Of a stretch of 64,000 nt of DNA, positions 58,772 through 64,000 are shown piece after piece; positions within the stretch are counted from its first letter, which is position 1; every line of letters begins with the position of its first letter. Source of the stretch: Enterocloster asparagiformis (lineage in GTDB: Bacteria; Bacillota; Clostridia; Lachnospirales; Lachnospiraceae); contig JAGZSY010000014.1 of assembly GCA_018380885.1 (NCBI GenBank), forward strand, positions 1-64,000. The letters run 5' to 3'. The notes under the pieces were generated by a model that was given only the letters and a program-made list of their open reading frames with translations, was not told where the DNA came from and made no database searches. The translations under genes were made by a program, and so were the position numbers.

Positions 58772-59716
58772 TCAGGCAAACATAATTTCTGTTCCGGTCT
58801 CGCCCTTCAGGGCATCCATGGCTTTGTCCAGGCTTGTGATAATCGCTTTTTTGTGGGGATACGCGCGGACAAATTTCATGGCCGCCTCCACCTTGGGCAG
58901 CATACTCCCGGGGGCGAACTGCCCCTGTTCAATGTACGCGGCCGCCTCCTTCAGCCCCAGACGGTCCAGATTCTGCTGATCCGGCTTTCCCCAGTTAATC
59001 GCCACCTTCTCCACCTCGGTCAGGATCATCAGGATATCCGCCTCAACCTCCTCCGCCAGCAGCTCCGCCGCGAAATCCTTGTCGATCACCGCCGCCACAC
59101 CCTCCAGGGTGCCGTCCATGTTCTCCACCACCGGGATACCGCCGCCCCCACAGGATATGACGATGGAGGAATCCCACAGCTTCTTCACCGCGGAGATCTC
59201 CACGATCTTTCTGGGAATGGGCGAGGCCACCACACGGCGCCAGCCCCTCCCGGCGTCCTCCTTCATGGTGTAGCCGCGCTCGGCGCTCAGTTTTCCTGCC
59301 TCCTCCTCGGTGTAAAAGGGGCCGATGGGCTTGGTGGGGTTCTGAAATGCGGGGTCGTTTCGGTCCACAATCACCTGGGTGGCCACGGTCAGCACCGGCG
59401 CCCTCATGTTCCGCCTGCTCAGCGAATACTTGAGCGACTGCTGGATGTGGTAGCCGATGTAGCCCTGGGACATGGCGTTGCAGACGTCAAAGGGCATGGC
59501 AGGAGTCACATCCCCCGCTGCCTCGGAGGCCAGCAGGATTCTTCCCACCTGGGGGCCGTTGCCGTGCACAATGGCGATCTCATATCCGCTGCTGCTGATG
59601 TCCGCGATGTGCTCGCAGGTTTTCTTCACAATTTTCAACTGGTTATCCGCTGTGGGCGCGGTCCCCTTGGATTGCAGGGCGTTTCCGCCCAGCGCAATCA
59701 CAACTTTCTGTTTCAT
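58772..59716 (-). CDS. arcC: Carbamate kinase
   Basis: This enzyme makes ATP from carbamoyl phosphate and ADP, the energy-yielding last step of arginine- or agmatine-type deiminase routes. The 314-residue amino-acid kinase has VVIALGGNALQ at the N-terminus, IVHGNGPQVG, RRVVASPIPRKIVE and ISCGGGGIPVVEN near residue 210. The start at 59716 has GGAGAGG; a frame 9 codons longer is not preferred. It follows the deiminase gene by 36 bases. Confidence 0.95.
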   Translation of the reverse strand: MKQKVVIALGGNALQSKGTAPTADNQLKIVKKTCEHIADISSSGYEIAIVHGNGPQVGRILLASEAAGDVTPAMPFDVCNAMSQGYIGYHIQQSLKYSLSRRNMRAPVLTVATQVIVDRNDPAFQNPTKPIGPFYTEEEAGKLSAERGYTMKEDAGRGWRRVVASPIPRKIVEISAVKKLWDSSIVISCGGGGIPVVENMDGTLEGVAAVIDKDFAAELLAEEVEADILMILTEVEKVAINWGKPDQQNLDRLGLKEAAAYIEQGQFAPGSMLPKVEAAMKFVRAYPHKKAIITSLDKAMDALKGETGTEIMFA

Positions 59717-59752
59717 TGTACAATCCCTCTCCAAAATTTTCATCCCTTTTCC

Positions 59753-60991
59753 CTAATATTTTTGAATGTTTTTCGTCACGCAGTGGATGCCGCCGCCCCG
59801 GATATTCAAGTCCATAGCGGGGATCGGGATGATCCTGCGGTCCGGAAACGCCTCCTGAAGCACTGCCAGAGCCTGCTCGTCCCGCCTCTTTATGGCCTCA
59901 GGACGGCCCTCCTGCCAGTAGGACTGGGCCAGGACCACCCCGTTACAGATCAGGAAATTGCAGTAGCTCATGGCCGGCTGCATGATGATCTCCCCCTCCG
60001 GCATGGGCGTCCCATCGTCCAGGACATTCTCCTCGCCCTCGGAGAAGCGCTTGCCCCAGGTCACGTTGGTCCAATCCTCCGGCGTGGTGGTCACATAGTA
60101 TGGCTCCGGCGTGGGAATCCGCAGGATGCGAAGGGGATTGCCCTCCCCGTCCGTCTCATTTTTCAGCACCTCGTAAGCCATATCCAGGCGCTCCTTCGTG
60201 ATCCGGGCGGACTCAAGCCTGGAGGCCTCCTCCTGACTCACCTCCGCCAGCAGCACCGTGTTTTTGTCCACAAAACGGCACATTTCATCGATATGGCCGT
60301 TGGCGGACCCGGAGCGGTACACCGGCTTTCCGTCCACATAGTCCAGCACGCCCAGCGTGGCGGACTCGTCGTCGTAAATTCCCAGGGGCAGCCAAATGAT
60401 CTTTTTCAGATTGAACAGGCGCTTAAATTCCTCCTCCACCTGCTCCTTTGTCAGCCCGGAGTTGCGCTTTGTCACCTCCGTGTCCTCGATGGCCATCATC
60501 ACGCCTGCGCCGTTAAATTCCTTGTCCCCGCCCTCGGTGATGAGAATGGAGTTCACAATGTCCGTACAGCCCATCTCGATGGCCATATGCGGTGCGAATC
60601 TGGCGCACAGGGTGGACATTTCGCTGTTCTCGTCCCCCTCGCCGTACATGTCGAAGCGGAAGTTGACCAGGCGCATATTTCCCGCGCCGTCCTTCATGAG
60701 GTCCGGGCCGTAGTCCCGGGACCAGTTCATGATGTCCGGGTACCGTGTGATATGGACGTCCGCCGGATCGATCCCTTTATTTTTCAACGTCTCCAGGCAG
60801 GACTCATAGGTCCCGGCAAAGCCGCAATTCACATAGACCTCCGCCTGGCCGATCAGGTTCTTTATAATGTCCGCGAACACGTTTAAGGTGTACATTCCCT
60901 TAACCGGCTCTGCGATGCGGGGCCAGCAGATTACCACCGCCTGCTGCTCCTCAAATTCTCCTGCGTAACGAAATCCTTCTAATGTTCCCAT
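59753..60991 (-). CDS. Agmatine-deiminase-family (PAD-type) hydrolase
   Basis: This 412-residue guanidino-modifying enzyme should hydrolyse agmatine or a related compound to a carbamoyl derivative and ammonia. Conserved landmarks are the DIMNWSRDYGPDL segment (catalytic Asp region), ITEGGDKEFNGAGVMMA, SGSANGHIDEMCRFV with the catalytic His, and NIRGGGIHCVTKN with the nucleophilic Cys. It is about 45 residues longer than typical AguA, and the W-RD-GP region differs, so the substrate may not be agmatine itself. The order carbamoyltransferase, transporter, deiminase, carbamate kinase matches aguBDAC of lactic acid bacteria. Confidence 0.82.
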   Translation of the reverse strand: MGTLEGFRYAGEFEEQQAVVICWPRIAEPVKGMYTLNVFADIIKNLIGQAEVYVNCGFAGTYESCLETLKNKGIDPADVHITRYPDIMNWSRDYGPDLMKDGAGNMRLVNFRFDMYGEGDENSEMSTLCARFAPHMAIEMGCTDIVNSILITEGGDKEFNGAGVMMAIEDTEVTKRNSGLTKEQVEEEFKRLFNLKKIIWLPLGIYDDESATLGVLDYVDGKPVYRSGSANGHIDEMCRFVDKNTVLLAEVSQEEASRLESARITKERLDMAYEVLKNETDGEGNPLRILRIPTPEPYYVTTTPEDWTNVTWGKRFSEGEENVLDDGTPMPEGEIIMQPAMSYCNFLICNGVVLAQSYWQEGRPEAIKRRDEQALAVLQEAFPDRRIIPIPAMDLNIRGGGIHCVTKNIQKY

Positions 60992-61010
60992 AATCGTTTA
61001 TCCTCCCTAT

Positions 61011-62378
61011 TTAACAAACTACAAATCCAAGAATCAGGTACGCCACCACGGTGATCGCCCCTGCGATCAGCACGTAGGGCCTGGTGGTTCTCATCACATC
61101 CACCGGGTTGGAATTGATCTCCTCCCCGATCAGCATGATTAACGCGCCTCTGGGGCTCAGCACGGAGCCGATGGCCGCCGCCGAGAACAGGGTCCCGGCC
61201 AGCACGAAGGGGCTGATGCCCAGTCCGGTTGTGACCGGAAGGCAGGCCGCCAGGAACATGGACGTGGTGGGCCAGAACATGCCGGTCAGGGTGCCGATGA
61301 TTGTGGCCGCCACAAAGAAGAACGCCAATACCGCGCCCGGCAGCAGTATGGAGGCCACGGCCTGAACCAGCTCGGGAAAGCCGATCTGCTTCATGATGGC
61401 CGTCATCTCATAGCCCAGCATCAGGTAGGCGGTGGGCTTTAACATGGCGTTCATGCCCCGGTAAAACGCGCCCATATAGTCGTCGAATCCCATCACCCTG
61501 CGGATCAGGTACCAGAAGAGCATGAACACCATGGTGATGATGATGCCGATGACAAGGTCGCCTCCGTTAAAGGCCGCGCAGACCGCCAGAACCGCCAGGG
61601 GCACCAGGAAATCCGCCACTGTGGCCGTGCGCCTTTTGCCGTCCGCTTCCGTTTTCGCTTCCACGGCCTCCTCTTCCCCGTAAACCGAGAAATCGTATGT
61701 ATTGTCTTTAACCTGCCGGTTCGCCTTGCGGATATTTCCCAGGGCAGGCAGAACGCCGGCCACGAACAGCACCACGATCACCATCAGGACGATGGGGAAA
61801 AACAGGTAGGGAATCACCTTGGTGATGTAATCCACGGTCCCGTTCTCCGTGATCCCGGCGCCCTCGATCAGCTGCACGAAGTACACGGACCAGGTGGTAA
61901 ACGGCATGAGGATCACTAACGGGATACACAGCACTGTGATCAGAAAGCCCATGGTCTCCACCGGTATCCTGTTCCGTCTGCCGATGCTCTTGCAGTAGGA
62001 GCCCAGCACAACGCCCTTTAAAAATTCGTCCGCATAGATCACAATACCCATAATCACCACGGAAAGCAATGTTTTTTTCTCATTATCAGCAAATTTCCGC
62101 ACCCATTTGCAGAATTTGTCCGTGGCCTTGGCCGCGTCGATGATCTCGGTGAACATGCCGATGATCAGCGTGAACACAATAACCCACACATTGGTGGCAT
62201 CCGACATCACGTCGCTTAAAAAGCTGTAAAACAGCGCCGCCAGATTCCACGTCTGGTTTTCAAACGCGTAGATCACCAGCGCTGAAAAAATTCCCAGCAG
62301 ACAGGATTCAAACGCCTTTTTTGTCTTTACAACCGCCAGAAACGCGATTGCCACCGGAATTAAACTCAGTAAATACAT
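61011..62378 (-). CDS. NhaC-like (ion transporter superfamily) antiporter
   Basis: This 455-residue, 11-12 segment membrane protein resembles NhaC-type antiporters. IVFTLIIGMFTEIIDAAKAT is near residue 68, VIMGIVIYADEFLKGVVLG is the charged membrane motif, and FWPTTSMFLAACLPVTTGLG is near residue 375. A cytoplasmic loop rich in Glu and Lys lies in the middle (about 225-250). In known agmatine operons this place is taken by the unrelated APC-family AguD exchanger. I infer an exchange of substrate and polyamine-like product or ions, but the specificity is unknown. Confidence 0.8.
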   Translation of the reverse strand: MYLLSLIPVAIAFLAVVKTKKAFESCLLGIFSALVIYAFENQTWNLAALFYSFLSDVMSDATNVWVIVFTLIIGMFTEIIDAAKATDKFCKWVRKFADNEKKTLLSVVIMGIVIYADEFLKGVVLGSYCKSIGRRNRIPVETMGFLITVLCIPLVILMPFTTWSVYFVQLIEGAGITENGTVDYITKVIPYLFFPIVLMVIVVLFVAGVLPALGNIRKANRQVKDNTYDFSVYGEEEAVEAKTEADGKRRTATVADFLVPLAVLAVCAAFNGGDLVIGIIITMVFMLFWYLIRRVMGFDDYMGAFYRGMNAMLKPTAYLMLGYEMTAIMKQIGFPELVQAVASILLPGAVLAFFFVAATIIGTLTGMFWPTTSMFLAACLPVTTGLGISPFVLAGTLFSAAAIGSVLSPRGALIMLIGEEINSNPVDVMRTTRPYVLIAGAITVVAYLILGFVVC

Positions 62379-62426
62379 TTCCCCGCCCCTCTCTTCCTAT
62401 CGTCCTCTGTCTCAGCTTCCCGGCCC

Positions 62427-63554
62427 TTACTCTGCGTCGTCCCCCAAAACCGCGTACATCACGGCTTTGATGGTGTGCTGCCGGTTCTCCGCTTCCCGGA
62501 ATATGTACTCCGCGTTGGCCTCGAATACCTCGTCCGTCACTTCCAGGCCTCCCGCCAAAAACTCCTTGAGCTTTGGATCGCCCACAAAGTCTAACAGCTC
62601 CTGCCCGCCCTTGTGCTCGCAGTTGTGGGTAGCGGGAAGCATGTGCAGCACGATGGCGTCGGGGTTCTGCGTCTTTTCCATCAGCTCCCGGTTGACCTGG
62701 TAATTTCTGTACTTTGCGATGCCCGGAAGCCAGGTCACGGTCTTATTTGTGAAAAATCCCCAGTTTTCTGTGGACACCACATCCGTGCCCTTGATCGCCT
62801 CCACATCCTCAGTCTCCTCAAAGGTGCACTGGGGATTGTATTTCCGGTACAGCTCCCGGATAAACTGCTTCTGCTCCTCAGGCATCGCGCCGGACCAGCC
62901 GTCCACCGGCGTGCCCTTGGGTACCTCCTGGTAAAACTTTTCCTGCTCCTCGGGCGTGAGCAGGGCCACGGCCTCGTCCAGGGACATAAAGGATGTGATG
63001 TACTTGAAATTCATGCCCAGCATGGCGCAGGCCACGGCGTAGGAGTAAGCGCAGCAGGCGCCGCCGCGTCCGATGTAGCAGAAGGTTTTGCCCTTGTAGC
63101 CCTCACGCCCCCACACCTCGTCCAGGGTCATGAAATCCGCAAGCATCTGCGTGGGATGCTCATGCTTGGTGTAGCCGTTGATGATCGGGATGGACGACTC
63201 GGCCGCCATCTTCTGAAGCAGCTCGTGGCTGGTCCCCCGGTAGGCGATCACGTCGTACATCCCCGAGAACACCCTCATGGAGTCCTTGATGGTCTCCTTG
63301 GTCCCGAAATGGGAGTTGGACAGGTAGGTGGTGCCCATGCCCAGGTCGCAGCCCGAGGTCTCAAAGGAACACCTGGTCCTGGTGGACTCCATCTCAAACA
63401 GCATCAGCAGGTTCTGGCCCACGTTCTTTCTCTGATCCGCCCGCTCCTTTTTCTGCTTCTTCATGTCGTGGGACAGATCCAGCAGATACCGGATCTCCTC
63501 CGGTGTGAAATCCTCCAGCGCTAAAAAATGTCTCCCCTTCAACGTTCCTTTCAT
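62427..63554 (-). CDS. Putrescine-carbamoyltransferase-like enzyme
   Basis: This 375-residue member of the aspartate/ornithine carbamoyltransferase fold should form carbamoyl phosphate from a carbamoyl compound made by the deiminase. The carbamoyl-phosphate loop MESTRTRCSFET and HEHPTQMLADFMTLD are intact. The ornithine motif (SMG) is absent: WGFFTNK stands there. The usual HCLP is HMLPATHN. About 35 extra residues sit between the domains near 195-235 (LLTPEEQEKFYQEVPKG). The C-terminus IFREAENRQHTIKAVMYAV is like putrescine carbamoyltransferase. It is the first gene of its operon, behind an operator-like palindrome. Confidence 0.8.
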   Translation of the reverse strand: MKGTLKGRHFLALEDFTPEEIRYLLDLSHDMKKQKKERADQRKNVGQNLLMLFEMESTRTRCSFETSGCDLGMGTTYLSNSHFGTKETIKDSMRVFSGMYDVIAYRGTSHELLQKMAAESSIPIINGYTKHEHPTQMLADFMTLDEVWGREGYKGKTFCYIGRGGACCAYSYAVACAMLGMNFKYITSFMSLDEAVALLTPEEQEKFYQEVPKGTPVDGWSGAMPEEQKQFIRELYRKYNPQCTFEETEDVEAIKGTDVVSTENWGFFTNKTVTWLPGIAKYRNYQVNRELMEKTQNPDAIVLHMLPATHNCEHKGGQELLDFVGDPKLKEFLAGGLEVTDEVFEANAEYIFREAENRQHTIKAVMYAVLGDDAE

Positions 63555-63579
63555 CTTCGCAAATTCCTCCTCATATTTT

Positions 63580-63608
63580 TATATACATACATGATTGTAT
63601 GTTTTGGA
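63580..63608 (-). promoter_or_regulatory. Promoter and palindromic operator of the deiminase operon
   Basis: ACATACA-ATCA-TGTATGT (63585-63602) is a perfect palindrome that fills the spacer between a weak -35 (TCCAAA) and a -10-like TATATA. AGGAGG and the ATG follow. The TetR-like gene just upstream is the natural candidate to bind here. Confidence 0.6.
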
Positions 63609-63619
63609 CAGACGATAAC

Positions 63620-64000
63620 CTATGACAGACTTCTCAAAATCAAATCCACCTTGCTCTCGATGTTCTCCTTTGTCAGATTGGCATCCCCATCAGTGGTGTA
63701 GTGGACTACCATATAGCTGTCAAAGCCGAGAAGATAGGTGAAAATAAAGATCGTGGCCTCGTGGGCGTCCAAGTCCTGGCGGAACTCGCCGCTCTCAATC
63801 CCCCGCCTGATCTCCCGCTCGATGATGCCGATGAATAAGTCGTCCAGCTTTCTCTGACGGTCCACCACGTCCGTGATCTCAGTGCTGATCTCGACCTTGT
63901 AACGGATAATGATCATATAGGGGCTGGGGTTGCTCTTCTTGGTGATATCCTTGATCAGAAGATTCCGGATCGTCTCCCGGGCGGACTCGAGCACCTCATA
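63620..64000 (-). CDS. TetR/AcrR-like regulator, C-terminal part, cut by window edge
   Basis: The last 126 codons of a gene that continues beyond the window. They are helical and fit the ligand-binding half of a TetR-type repressor: RQRKLDDLFIGIIEREIRRG, then ESGEFRQDLDAHEATIFIFT, then YLLGFDSYMVVHYTT and a final amphipathic helix. The DNA-binding half is outside the window, so the family call rests on this half only. It ends 66 bases before the carbamoyltransferase start and is in the same direction. Confidence 0.6.
   Translation of the reverse strand, partial: YEVLESARETIRNLLIKDITKKSNPSPYMIIIRYKVEISTEITDVVDRQRKLDDLFIGIIEREIRRGIESGEFRQDLDAHEATIFIFTYLLGFDSYMVVHYTTDGDANLTKENIESKVDLILRSLS

Noticed and set aside
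1..64000. tRNA, rRNA, insertion sequence or prophage genes
   Set aside because: Looked for while reading both strands. No cloverleaf, rRNA segment, transposase, integrase or phage structural gene was recognised.

Overview
The window looks like chromosome from an endospore-forming, anaerobic Firmicute of the Lachnospiraceae type (Clostridium cluster XIVa). The basis is the gene set (yqfC-yqfD, spoVAD-spoVAE, a BofC-like protein, a SpoVB-like flippase, rex, an ABC-F protein, a short PUA-less ProB), AGGAGG-type ribosome sites, sigma-A promoters with 17-base spacers, and GC-rich coding DNA between AT-rich promoters. No species can be named from sequence alone. No tRNA, rRNA, CRISPR array, transposase or phage gene was seen.

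Layout. 362-3877: a large secreted, probably sortase-anchored surface protein. 4122-10766: one apparent operon of two flavoproteins, proB, a DUF896 gene, a folate enzyme, proA and signal peptidase I. 10918-17413: a sporulation/RNA-metabolism operon (yqfC, yqfD, phoH, ybeY, a DUF3048 lipoprotein, a SpoVB-like flippase, a BofC-like protein). 17454-17854: a long GC-rich palindrome between two divergent, sigma-E-like promoters, the second serving a DUF4397 gene. 18831-22905: a fructose-family PTS with a BglG/MtlR-type regulator. 23139-29116: RDD and DUF2262 proteins, YebC, a MATE pump, a CorC/CNNM protein and a small PH/GRAM-like protein. 29208-33593: rex-acpS-nnr-alr-mazF. 33800-36126: an ABC-F ATPase and a small membrane protein. 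36235-43908: purA, then MATE plus LysR, then purC-purF-purB. 44059-46995: two small envelope proteins and dapA-dapB behind a lysine riboswitch. 47039-51133: a corrinoid adenosyltransferase, an SSB-like protein, typA and yigZ. 51279-54270: a class A penicillin-binding protein whose leader carries three hairpin repeats. 54452-57096: an XRE regulator, an orphan receiver protein and spoVAD-spoVAE without spoVAC. 57312-64000: an agmatine-deiminase-like operon with unusual transporters, preceded by the end of a TetR-like regulator.

Most genes lie on the minus strand. Several operons are translationally coupled by ATGA overlaps. The least ordinary parts are the 245-base palindrome between sigma-E-type promoters, the hairpin repeats ahead of the penicillin-binding protein gene, and the carbamoyltransferase/deiminase/carbamate kinase operon, whose enzymes and transporters depart from the known agmatine pathway.
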